In this document: positions 38,701 through 46,143 of the stretch, piece after piece
Numbering within the stretch: the stretch's first letter is position 1
Layout of the letters: the number at the start of each line of letters is the position of its first letter
NCBI GenBank assembly: GCA_021791875.1
Contig: JAJYVU010000009.1
Coordinates: 1 to 64,000 of the forward strand
DNA length: 64,000 nucleotides
Direction: 5' to 3'
Source: Acidobacteriota bacterium
GTDB taxonomy: Bacteria > Acidobacteriota > Terriglobia > Terriglobales > Acidobacteriaceae
Position numbers and translations under genes: made by a program
The notes under the pieces: generated by a model
What the model was told of the DNA's origin: nothing
Databases searched by the model: none
Seen by the model: only the letters and a program-made list of their open reading frames with translations

Positions 38701-39324
38701 CAGGTAGTTTTCCATTTTTGGAGCGAGATAGGCATTCACCACCGTCGTCGAGGCCCGCTCGTATTCGCGGAACTCCGGCAGGATGCGATGCGATACCGAA
38801 ACAGGCAGGCCAAGAGGCGCCAGCGCGGCCGCAATGCGCTGCTCATTTTCAGGATTTGCAAACGAAAACAGCAACGATATGGCGATTGCTTCCGCTCCGC
38901 TTCGCTCCACGGCTGCGGTCAGCAAACGCAATTCCTCATCGGTCGGCGCGCAAAGAATTTCTCCCTCGGCGCTGACTCGCTCGGGCACTCCGAAGCGCAA
39001 CGCAGGCGGGACTATGCACTCGGGGATGGGCGCAAACCAGTCGTAGAGCTGCGCACGAGTTTGACGCCCGATGGCAATGGTGTCTTCAAAACCTGCTGTG
39101 GTTACAAATGCGACGCGCGCGCCCTTGCGTTCCAGCATGGTGTTGGTGCCTACGGTGGTGCCGTGGCGAACATCCATTCGTCCTGAACCAATGCGCGCCA
39201 ACCCATCAAGCACAGCGTTCGCCGGGGCGGCAGGTGTGGAAAATACCTTGAGCACACGCAGGATTCCATCCTGCAGGTAAACGCAGTCCGTAAAGGTGCC
39301 ACCGGTATCGATCGCAACACGCAA
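35704..39324 (-). CDS. 5-oxoprolinase (fused hydantoinase A/B type)
   Basis: ATP-dependent hydrolysis of 5-oxoproline (pyroglutamate) to glutamate; the single 1206-residue chain contains both halves. Residues 1-~690 are the HyuA-type ATPase (DTGGTFTDCV at the start, RHGTTVGTNTMLERKG, GFDMGGTSTDVFLTD); ~700-1206 are the HyuB-type half (DPVELAIFSSAVHSIAEEM, GDHMPVHLGSMPMSV, NDPYAGGTHLPDIT). Start is TTG 39324 with GGAG about 9 bases upstream. Related hydantoinases are possible but the fused length favours oxoprolinase. It is convergent with the glutaminyl cyclase and divergent from an MFS gene. Confidence 0.88.
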   Translation of the reverse strand: MRVAIDTGGTFTDCVYLQDGILRVLKVFSTPAAPANAVLDGLARIGSGRMDVRHGTTVGTNTMLERKGARVAFVTTAGFEDTIAIGRQTRAQLYDWFAPIPECIVPPALRFGVPERVSAEGEILCAPTDEELRLLTAAVERSGAEAIAISLLFSFANPENEQRIAAALAPLGLPVSVSHRILPEFREYERASTTVVNAYLAPKMENYLLGLARRVRTEHEGGVDVMQSSGGITSARIAAQEPVRTVLSGPAGGVIGAFHMARLAGFDKIIGFDMGGTSTDVFLTDAGRGGAALTHESIVAGVPVAVPMLDIHTAGAGGGSIARFDTGGLLRVGPESAGSDPGPICYGRGEHVTVTDANLLLGRLDEESFLGGEVKLDRTRAHAVLDAARGALPSVEEFASGILRVVETEMQKAIQVISVERGHDPRDFTLVAFGGGGPLHACALARALRIPRVLIPRLPGALSAVGILLADTIRDYSRTVMLGPDAAAHITQVSRDLEIEASSESASYGPAQHTSAPSLVRSLDLRYRGQGYELNVPFDGSDLAAAISAFHALHAQRYGFSDPQRPVEIVNVRLRAVSAGEPYVPVEVAMKRGNGAAALTAERQVYFDGRWQLAKVYDRERLVPGDAVSGPALITEYSSVTVLPPGATAKMDGWGNLVVEVGEPEITFKNVSVSSTTSKEPDPVELAIFSSAVHSIAEEMGAALRRTAVSPNIKERRDYSCAIFDAGGQVIAMGDHMPVHLGSMPMSVQAAVDAIRFEPGDIAILNDPYAGGTHLPDITMVLPVFLQPDDPGPSFYVSARAHHADVGGSFAGSMGPASEVFQEGIRIPPVRIVRGGKVDREMLDLILLNVRTPLEREGDLAAQIGACRVGEERARQLAKKYGPARAQQWAAALLDYSERLVRAQLRQMPSGEFSAEDSLDEDGITDTPCRLVTTLQLQPQDGSLTIDLRDCRDQVRGSVNAVRSITLSACFYVLRCLLSEQAPATAGILRPLTLLTRKGSIVDALPPAPVAGGNVETSQRIVDVIMRALAKAAPQRVPAASAGTMSNLTIGGVDPRTGQAFTYYETTAGGMGARPGIDGISGVQTHMTNSLNTPIEALEFAYPFRVRRYGRRVGSGGAGKFRGGDGLVREVELLAEAQVTLLAERRKFRPYGLQGGEAGAAGRAAVQLPDAESEEILPGKCSRRFPAGTVLRLETPGGGGWGEIPG

Positions 39325-39361
39325 AATCGAGTGCTCCGAAGCCTCTGGGAATTAAATTTTG

Positions 39362-39399
39362 AGCATACCGTATGCTGTTAGGGCCTGTTAACAGGCCCT
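39362..39399. promoter_or_regulatory. Two adjacent palindromes between divergent 5-oxoprolinase and MFS genes
   Basis: The 103-bp divergent intergenic holds a 15-bp palindrome (AGCATAC-C-GTATGCT, 39362-39376) and, 3 bp on, a perfect 20-bp palindrome (half-site AGGGCCTGTT, 39380-39399). Their size and position suit a dimeric repressor or activator controlling both genes. Neither is followed by a T-tract, so terminators are unlikely. No regulator gene is adjacent. Confidence 0.6.
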
Positions 39400-39427
39400 C
39401 ATCTTATGAAGTTCTGACGGAGCCGGC

Positions 39428-40648
39428 TTGCATCCTTTTCTTGAATGGCTAACGACCGCCTCCCGCGACCAGAAGCGGGCGCTGCTGGCTGCCTCCCTGG
39501 GCTGGATGCTCGACAGCATGGACGTGATGCTCTACGCGTTCGTTCTCGGCCCCGTGCAGCGTGAAATGCACCTGTCTGCGGCGGCCAGCGGCGCCATGAT
39601 GTCTGCCACGCTGATCGCAGCCGCGGTGGGCGGACTCTTGTTCGGCATCATCGCGGACCGCATGGGCCGGACGCGTGCTCTGACCATGAGCATGCTGGTC
39701 TATTCGGTGGCTACCGCAATGTGCGGGTTTGCGCATTCGGCGGCAGAACTGGCCGCGTACCGGGTGCTGCTGGGGCTCGGCATGGGCGGGGAGTGGGCGT
39801 CCGGCGCCGCACTCGTGGCGGAAACCTGGCCGGATCGTCATCGCGGCAAGGCGCTGGCCGTGGTACAGAGTTTCTGGGCGGTGGGCTATGCGTTGGGCGC
39901 GGGAATCGTTGCCGTGGTGCTGCCGCATTTCGGCTGGCGAGCAGTTTTCTTTGTCGGCATCGCTCCCGCGCTGGTCACGCTTTGGATCCAGCGGCATGTG
40001 CCGGAGCCGGAACTGTTCGAGCGCGAACGCGTGAACCGGCCGCCCCTGGGACAGCTTTTCCGAGGCTCGCTGGGACGCAGCACGCTCGTCTGCGCCTCAA
40101 TGAACGCAGCCGCGCTGTTTGCGTGGTGGGGGTTGTTTACTTGGGTACCGCGATTCTTGTCGATGCCAGTCGCACAAGGAGGCCGCGGGCTGGGAATTGT
40201 CCAGACATCGGGCTGGACCATTGTGATGCAGGTAGGTACGTTTCTCGGCTATCTCACCTTTGGATATCTGGCTGACCGGTTCAACCGAAAATACACCTAC
40301 ATTGCATTTCTTGTGATCGCGGCGATACTGGTGCCAATCTTCGCTTCGCTGCATAACGCCTTTGCGCTGCTCGTGATCGGGCCATTCGTCGGGTTTTTCG
40401 GAACCGGATATTTCTCAGGTTTCGTGGTCATCGCCAGCGAGCTTTTCCCCACTCATTTGCGGGCTACGGCCATGGGATTTGTCTACAACATTGGCCGGAT
40501 CATCAGTGCCGCGGCGCCGTGGATCATCGGTGGCGTTGCAGGGCATGCGGGCATGAGTGCCGCACTTGGCATCACATCGGTGGCATTTGGGTTGGCCGCC
40601 CTCATCGCCACGGGACTTCGCCTTCAGCCGCGGACCGCACGGCAGTAA
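39428..40648 (+). CDS. MFS transporter (AAHS / sialate-symporter-like)
   Basis: A 406-residue major-facilitator protein with twelve hydrophobic helices. TM1 carries the acidic MLDSMDVMLYAFVLG motif and loop 2-3 has GIIADRMGRTRALTMSM, both typical of the aromatic-acid or sialic-acid H+ symporter branch; RVLLGLGMGGEWASGAALVAE is the TM4-5 signature. Start is TTG 39428 with GGAG five bases away. The substrate is unknown; the shared divergent control region with 5-oxoprolinase makes pyroglutamate or a related acid a reasonable guess. Confidence 0.9.
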   Translation: MHPFLEWLTTASRDQKRALLAASLGWMLDSMDVMLYAFVLGPVQREMHLSAAASGAMMSATLIAAAVGGLLFGIIADRMGRTRALTMSMLVYSVATAMCGFAHSAAELAAYRVLLGLGMGGEWASGAALVAETWPDRHRGKALAVVQSFWAVGYALGAGIVAVVLPHFGWRAVFFVGIAPALVTLWIQRHVPEPELFERERVNRPPLGQLFRGSLGRSTLVCASMNAAALFAWWGLFTWVPRFLSMPVAQGGRGLGIVQTSGWTIVMQVGTFLGYLTFGYLADRFNRKYTYIAFLVIAAILVPIFASLHNAFALLVIGPFVGFFGTGYFSGFVVIASELFPTHLRATAMGFVYNIGRIISAAAPWIIGGVAGHAGMSAALGITSVAFGLAALIATGLRLQPRTARQ

Positions 40649-40747
40649 CCTTTGCCATACTTCGGCGTCATTTATTCTGCATAGCAAGGGTGTGCGACTC
40701 GTGATGACAACCTTGGCTGGGCTGGCAATAGACTGCGGGAGACGCAC

Positions 40748-42133
40748 ATGAAGGCGGTCTGGCATTCTTCGAGCCGGGCGATCCTGTTGCTTGGGCTTTT
40801 CCTGTTTATTCCGGCGGCGTTTGTGCTTCTCGGCGCACCGATTGCCGGAACCGTCGGGGTGTTTGGGTTCCATCTGGGGCCAGCCGCGCGGGTAGCCGTT
40901 GTGTTCGCGGCGTGGCTGCTGAGCATCAGCTGCCTGCTGCTGTTGCAGCGCATTCACCTCCATTCCAACACGGAACTTCCCTATTTACTTGCCAGTTATA
41001 TCCTGCTCACCTTCCTTATCTTTTTCGGAATGGAACGCCTGGTCCTGCTGGGCTTCCGAAGCGCAGGGCTTTGGCCATCTGCTCACCAGGCAGGCATGCT
41101 GCATCCCTGGATTCAGATCGCCAGCAGCTTCCTGGTGATGGGTGCGGCGATCGTCATGTTACCTCGGATTCGCAGCATCCAGGAGGGTGGAGCGGCCGCA
41201 CGCAAGGAACATGACCGATTCCTTGCCGCGGCCGAAAGCAGCCTGGACGATTTCTATATTTTTGACGGCGTGCCCGATGAGTCAGGCGCAATTGTCGACT
41301 TTCGATTTTCGTATATCAATCCCAACGCGCTGCGGCGACTCGGAGCCACTCACGAATCATTGGCCGGCAAGATTTTGACGGAAGTGCGGCCGTTTATGAT
41401 CACTTCCGGGCTGATTGAAAAATACAGTGAGGTCGTTCGGACGGGAAAGCCCTTTGTTGCTGAGGTCTATCTCGACGATGAGCGAATACGCGCGACATGG
41501 CTGCACGTCCAGGTGGTCAAGCTCGGGAACGGAATCGCCATCACCAGCCGGGATATTACCGAACACAGGCGAATGTTGGACAGGATTCAGCACATGGCCC
41601 ACCATGATCAACTCACGGGATTACCGAATCGCGTATTGCTGGAAGACCGCCTGAAACAAGCCATGTTGCGAGCTGATCGGGAACAGCATCGCGTTGCCAT
41701 TGTTTTGATCGACATCGATAACTTCAAGAACATCAATGACACCCTTGGTCACGCGCAGGGCGACGCGGTTCTTACGGCGTTCGCTGCAAGATTGCGAACC
41801 AGGCTGCGAGAAAGCGATACCGTAGCCCGCATTGGCGGCGACGAGTTTGTCATCGTGATGCCTGGTATTCACCGGTTCGCGGACGTCAATACTTGCGCGC
41901 AGCACATTCTTGACTCGTTAGTTGACCCTCTGGCCGTAGATGGTAAAGAGGTGCACATCACTGTCAGTGCGGGTGTAAGCATTTATCCCGATACCAGCCA
42001 GGACGTTGAACAGTTGCTGAGAGTTGCGGACTCTGCCATGTACGCAGTGAAGAACAAGGGGCGCAATGGCATCCTCACCTTCGAGGAAAACAACACGGAC
42101 GCAAGGTTGACGGATACGCCTGAGTCAAGGTGA
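40748..42133 (+). CDS. Membrane-bound PAS-GGDEF diguanylate cyclase
   Basis: A 461-residue signalling protein making c-di-GMP. The N-terminal ~140 residues form about four transmembrane helices; residues ~155-275 look like a PAS sensor (DDFYIFDGVPDESGAIVDFR); the GGDEF domain follows (HDQLTGLPNRVLLEDRL, then RIGGDEFVIVMPG). The active-site GGDEF is intact, and an RXXD inhibition site (RESD) lies five residues before it, so product feedback is expected. No EAL domain. It stands alone in the same direction as the MFS gene, about 100 bp away. Confidence 0.93.
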   Translation: MKAVWHSSSRAILLLGLFLFIPAAFVLLGAPIAGTVGVFGFHLGPAARVAVVFAAWLLSISCLLLLQRIHLHSNTELPYLLASYILLTFLIFFGMERLVLLGFRSAGLWPSAHQAGMLHPWIQIASSFLVMGAAIVMLPRIRSIQEGGAAARKEHDRFLAAAESSLDDFYIFDGVPDESGAIVDFRFSYINPNALRRLGATHESLAGKILTEVRPFMITSGLIEKYSEVVRTGKPFVAEVYLDDERIRATWLHVQVVKLGNGIAITSRDITEHRRMLDRIQHMAHHDQLTGLPNRVLLEDRLKQAMLRADREQHRVAIVLIDIDNFKNINDTLGHAQGDAVLTAFAARLRTRLRESDTVARIGGDEFVIVMPGIHRFADVNTCAQHILDSLVDPLAVDGKEVHITVSAGVSIYPDTSQDVEQLLRVADSAMYAVKNKGRNGILTFEENNTDARLTDTPESR

Positions 42134-42187
42134 TGCAAGTTTATTTCTGGCCATCGTTAGGACCGCTATAGATCCAGGAGGTTTCAA

Positions 42188-42519
42188 ATGATTGCTCGAC
42201 ACTGGCGCGGCTGGACAAGACCGGAAAATGCTGATGCCTACGAGTCCCTGCTGCTCGACAATATTCTGCCGTCGATTCGCAGCATCCCCGGCTGTCAGGG
42301 CGGATACCTGCTACGAAAAATTCAACACAAGGCGAGGCGTCCGCAGAAGTTGAGTTTGTGGTCATCCACTTTTTTGATTCGCTGACTTCTCTGCAAGACT
42401 TTGCCGGCCAGGATTATGCAAGGGCCGTGATTGAACCGGAAGCGCGCGCACTACTCAGTCGCGCGGAACCGCTTGCCTCGCACTACGAGCTTCGCGGCAA
42501 TACGATGAATGCCCGCTGA
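42188..42519 (+). pseudogene. Antibiotic-biosynthesis-monooxygenase-like gene with poly-A frameshift
   Basis: ATG 42188, with a perfect AGGAGG at 42176-42181, begins a frame MIARHWRGWTRPENADAYES that resembles ABM-domain proteins but stops after 65 codons. Reading one base back at the A5 run (42316-42320) continues to 42519 as NSTQGEASAEVEFVVIHFFD and beyond, giving a sensible ~110-residue ABM-sized product. One missing A in the run explains everything. It could be a sequencing error, a young pseudogene, or slippage-controlled expression. Confidence 0.8.
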
Positions 42520-42588
42520 CGGGACATAGGATCATGCAGCTCTTCAACGCTAGAGGGCGGGCACCTGTGCGGCTGCGGAACCGGGTCA

Positions 42589-43824
42589 TCATTCCGCGCG
42601 CAGAGCTACGATCGGATCAAGATAGGCAGCCTTACGCGCCGGATAGTAACCGAAGGCAATGCCTACTAATGCCGAGAAGAAGACAGCCAGCATAACCGCG
42701 CCTATGCTGACCACAGTACTCCAACCGGCAATGGCGGAAATGAGAAACGAAGCCCCAATTCCGAGCACCACGCCTGCGCAGCCACCAGCGATGGAGAGCG
42801 TGACCGCTTCCACCAGAAACTGCATGAGAATATCGCGGGTTTTCGCGCCGACCGCCTGACGAAGCCCGATCTCGCGGGTCCGCTCCCGAACCGACACCAG
42901 CATGATATTCATGATGCCGATGCCGCCAACGATGAGCGAGACAGACGCAACAGCCGCCAGCATGATGGAGAGAATTCGAGAAGAGGCAGCCTGAGCAGCG
43001 AAGATCTCCTGCATGTTTCGCAGAGAGAAATCATCATCTTCTGATGGAGCCAGATGGTGACGCTGCCGCAGGAGGGCACGCGCTTCGTCCTCGGCAGCAT
43101 CGATGCGGCCCGTGCTCTTCGCCTGGATCATGATGGCGTCTACAGCATCTGCGTTGGCGGATTTAATGCCGATGACTTTTCTCTTCGCAGTCGAAATGGG
43201 CAGTAGAATCAGGTCGTCCTGATCTTGGCCAGTCGGCGATTGCCCTTTGCGGGCAAGCACGCCAACAATGGTGAATGGGACATTCTTGATGCGAATCGAT
43301 CGGCCTACGGGATCGACATCGCCAAAGAGATTCGTTGCAACGGTGGGGCCAAGCAATGCCACTTTACTCGCAGATTCTACGTCCTGCTGCGTGAATGGAG
43401 CACCTTCGGCGACGGATACATCACGGACATCGAGAAAACCAGGAGTGGTGCCGAAGAGAATCGTAGCCCAATTACTGTTCTCATAAACGACCTGTGCGCC
43501 GCCTCGCACAACCGGAACAGCGCGGGCAATGTCCGGGCATTGCTGGGAGAGGTCGCGGGCATCCGATTCCGTCAGCGTGATGGCGTTTCCAGTTCCCATG
43601 CGCATGCCCGAACTGGTGAGGCTGCCCGGCAGCACGATGATGATGTTGCTGCCGATGCTGGCGATCTGCCGTTGAATGCTCACCTTGGCTCCCGAGCCGA
43701 TGGCAGCCGTCGCAATCACCGCCGCAACGCCGATGACGATCCCGAGCATGGTCAGGGCCGAGCGCAACTTGTTGACCTGAAGTGCGCGAAATGCGATTCG
43801 AAGGGCTGATTGGAAGCGCTTCAC
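42589..43824 (-). CDS. MacB/LolC-type ABC transporter permease
   Basis: A 411-residue FtsX-like permease: N-terminal transmembrane helix (LRSALTMLGIVIGVAAVIAT), a large periplasmic MacB-PCD domain (~residues 45-285), then three helices with the ERTREIGLRQAVGA signature and a C-terminal PARKAAYLDPIVALR. Such permeases use mechanotransmission to expel macrolides, peptides or lipoproteins through an outer-membrane channel. The ATG overlaps the ATPase stop by 4 bp. It is the last gene of an adaptor-ATPase-permease operon; no TolC-type gene is nearby. Confidence 0.93.
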   Translation of the reverse strand: MKRFQSALRIAFRALQVNKLRSALTMLGIVIGVAAVIATAAIGSGAKVSIQRQIASIGSNIIIVLPGSLTSSGMRMGTGNAITLTESDARDLSQQCPDIARAVPVVRGGAQVVYENSNWATILFGTTPGFLDVRDVSVAEGAPFTQQDVESASKVALLGPTVATNLFGDVDPVGRSIRIKNVPFTIVGVLARKGQSPTGQDQDDLILLPISTAKRKVIGIKSANADAVDAIMIQAKSTGRIDAAEDEARALLRQRHHLAPSEDDDFSLRNMQEIFAAQAASSRILSIMLAAVASVSLIVGGIGIMNIMLVSVRERTREIGLRQAVGAKTRDILMQFLVEAVTLSIAGGCAGVVLGIGASFLISAIAGWSTVVSIGAVMLAVFFSALVGIAFGYYPARKAAYLDPIVALRAE

Positions 43825-44555
43825 GGCATCGCCTCCGCCGGCTCCGCGCCAACCGGGGATTGGCCGGGTCGCTCCGGCGTGTGTTCGCCAATGATGCGGC
43901 CGTCACGAAAGGTGATAATCCGATGAGCGAATCGAGCGACTTCTTCCGAGTGGGTCACCACGATAATGGTGATCTGCTGATTTTCGTTGAGTTCCTGAAA
44001 AATCTGCATGATCTCGGCACTGGTGTGCGAGTCGAGCTGCCCGGTCGGCTCGTCGGCCAGCAGAATCTCTGGCTCATTGATCAGCGCACGAGCGATGGCA
44101 AGGCGTTGCTGCTGCCCGCCGGAAAGCTGGGTCGGAAGACTGGTGGCGCGATCGGCAAGGCCGACAAGCCCCAGGACGTGCATCGCCCGCGCATTCGCAT
44201 CACCGGGATTGTGGCAGTAGAGGAGCGGCAGTTGCACGTTTTCCATCGCGGTCATTCGTGGCAGCAGATTGAACGTCTGAAAGACAAACCCGATCTTCCG
44301 GTTGCGGATTTCGGCGAGCTGATCCCGGTCGAGACCTTCCACCGGCATCCCGTCAAGCCAGTAGCGGCCAGAGGTCGGACGATCCAGACATCCGAGAAGA
44401 TTCATCAGGGTGGATTTCCCGGAGCCTGACTCGCCCATGACGGCAACAAACGAGCCGCGCTCGATGGTCAGCGTGACTCCTTGGAGGGCGTTCACCGTGA
44501 CGTCGCCAAGGCGATAGATTTTCGTCAGATCAACGGTTTCGATGAGCTCCGGCAT
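43821..44555 (-). CDS. ABC transporter ATP-binding protein (MacB/LolD type)
   Basis: A 244-residue ATPase with Walker [11 protein letters not shown]-loop [12 protein letters not shown], signature [15 protein letters not shown], Walker [12 protein letters not shown] and the switch His in VVTHSEE. This is the stand-alone form of the MacB nucleotide-binding domain and pairs with the permease whose start overlaps its stop. The adaptor gene's stop lies 8 bp upstream of its start, so the three form one operon for efflux. Confidence 0.95.
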   Translation of the reverse strand: MPELIETVDLTKIYRLGDVTVNALQGVTLTIERGSFVAVMGESGSGKSTLMNLLGCLDRPTSGRYWLDGMPVEGLDRDQLAEIRNRKIGFVFQTFNLLPRMTAMENVQLPLLYCHNPGDANARAMHVLGLVGLADRATSLPTQLSGGQQQRLAIARALINEPEILLADEPTGQLDSHTSAEIMQIFQELNENQQITIIVVTHSEEVARFAHRIITFRDGRIIGEHTPERPGQSPVGAEPAEAMP

Positions 44556-44563
44556 GATGCGCC

Positions 44564-46018
44564 TCAGAATCTTCTCGGCATCGCTGGCCGCGAAGGTTGC
44601 GCTCCGTTGTTTGAATTTCCTTTCGTCGTTGCGCGCACTACAACTTTCTCGCCGGGTTGCAGACCTGCCGAACTGACCGCCGTATATCGCCCGTCAGAAA
44701 TACCGAACGACACTGGCACTGCCTTGAGGCGACCGCCTGAAAGCACATAGGCCTGCGCCTGATCCGGCTGCTGCGGTGGCAGGTTGTACTTTTTCATGAG
44801 GGCGGATGACGGCCGAAAACGTAATACGGCGTTGGGAACCTTCAGTGTTTTCTCGACGCGCTGGGTCAGGATGGTGACATTCGCCGTCATGCCGGGAAAT
44901 AGGCGCAGGTCAGAATTATCGACCGAAATCACCACATCATAGGTGACGACATTCTGGGTCACGATGGGCGCCTTGCGAATTTCCGCCACAACTCCCTGGA
45001 ACGTGGTCTCGGGATAAGAATCAACGACGAAGGTCGCGCGCTGGCCGAGGGCGATTTTCCCGATGTCGGATTCATCCACGTTTGTGTCGACCTGCATCTT
45101 GGTCAGATCCTGGGCGATTTCGAAGATGGTAGGTGGATTGAGCGTAGAAGCCACGGTCTGGCCGACGTCCATGCGCCGGGCCACCACTACTCCATCCACC
45201 GGCGCCGTAATGCGGGTGCGGTCAAGATTGATCTGCGCCTGACGCAACGCGGCTTCTGCTTCCCGCTCCTGAGCCTGCGCAGAAGCGACCTGGCTCTTGC
45301 TCACCTCCACCGAGGCGCGCGCGGATTGAACACTCTGTTCCGCGGCCAGGACTTGCGCACGGTCGGCATTGACCTGGGAGGTTGCTGCTTCATAATTCGC
45401 CTGTGCGGTGTCATAGTCCTGGCGTGACATGATCTGCTCTTTGAAGAGCTGTTGCGCGCGTTCCCATTGTCCACGGGCATTTACCTCGCTCGCCTGATCC
45501 TTGGCGGCAATCGCCTGAGCATTGCGTTGACTGGCGATAGCCGCGCTCTCGTCGGCGCGAGCCTTGGCCAGTTGGGCCTGTGCCGATAGGGTTGCTGCAT
45601 GAGCCGAGCGCACCGACGCGTGAGCCTGATCCAACTGAGCCTGAAAGACCTCGGGATCGATCAGAGCAACCAGCTGGCCCTTTTTCACATGGCTGTTCCA
45701 GTCTGCGTAGAGCGCCTTGATGTTGCCGGAAACCTGGCTGCTAACCAGCACTTCGACGACCGCATTGAGATTTCCGGTCGCTGTCACACGCGCCTGCACG
45801 GATCCCTGCTCTACAGGAACAGTCTCAAAAGTGACCGCATTTTGTGCGCTGCTCCGCCAGTAGAGGCCACCAATGACCAAGGCAAGGGCGGCACCGGCAA
45901 CCATGCCCCATCGCAGCCATCTGCGCCGTGGGCGCTTCACAGGTTGGGGCGCCGGGCTGACGCTGGTCAGCCGTGAAGAGGGTCCGACATGTGAGGGTGC
46001 CGTACCCATCGGTGACAA
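44564..46018 (-). CDS. MacA/HlyD-family periplasmic adaptor
   Basis: Membrane-fusion adaptor of 484 residues linking the ABC pump to an outer-membrane channel. One N-terminal transmembrane helix (MVAGAALALVIGGLYW, ~residues 37-55), a lipoyl/barrel-sandwich start (VEVLVSSQVSGNIKALYADW), a long Ala/Gln/Arg coiled-coil hairpin (~residues 130-260), then beta-barrel and proximal domains (APVDGVVVARRMDVGQTVAS). First gene of the operon; a possible CRP-family site lies 43 bp upstream in the gap shared with the divergent P-type ATPase. Confidence 0.92.
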   Translation of the reverse strand: MSPMGTAPSHVGPSSRLTSVSPAPQPVKRPRRRWLRWGMVAGAALALVIGGLYWRSSAQNAVTFETVPVEQGSVQARVTATGNLNAVVEVLVSSQVSGNIKALYADWNSHVKKGQLVALIDPEVFQAQLDQAHASVRSAHAATLSAQAQLAKARADESAAIASQRNAQAIAAKDQASEVNARGQWERAQQLFKEQIMSRQDYDTAQANYEAATSQVNADRAQVLAAEQSVQSARASVEVSKSQVASAQAQEREAEAALRQAQINLDRTRITAPVDGVVVARRMDVGQTVASTLNPPTIFEIAQDLTKMQVDTNVDESDIGKIALGQRATFVVDSYPETTFQGVVAEIRKAPIVTQNVVTYDVVISVDNSDLRLFPGMTANVTILTQRVEKTLKVPNAVLRFRPSSALMKKYNLPPQQPDQAQAYVLSGGRLKAVPVSFGISDGRYTAVSSAGLQPGEKVVVRATTKGNSNNGAQPSRPAMPRRF

Positions 46019-46060
46019 TCCCCCGATACTCCCATCGTGAAGCTATCCTCGCCTTACGGT

Positions 46061-46076
46061 TGTGACCACGATCACG
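46061..46076. promoter_or_regulatory. CRP/FNR-family-like binding site
   Basis: TGTGACCACGATCACG matches the CRP consensus TGTGA-N6-TCACA at 9 of 10 core bases. It lies in the 125-bp gap between the divergent adaptor and P-type ATPase genes, so could act on either. Single match, no second copy seen. Confidence 0.35.
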
Positions 46077-46143
46077 TTGCTTCCATTTTTGGCGACCTAT
46101 TTCGAGTTTTCTGCGTCATTATGAAGAACCAGAGGGTTGCTGA

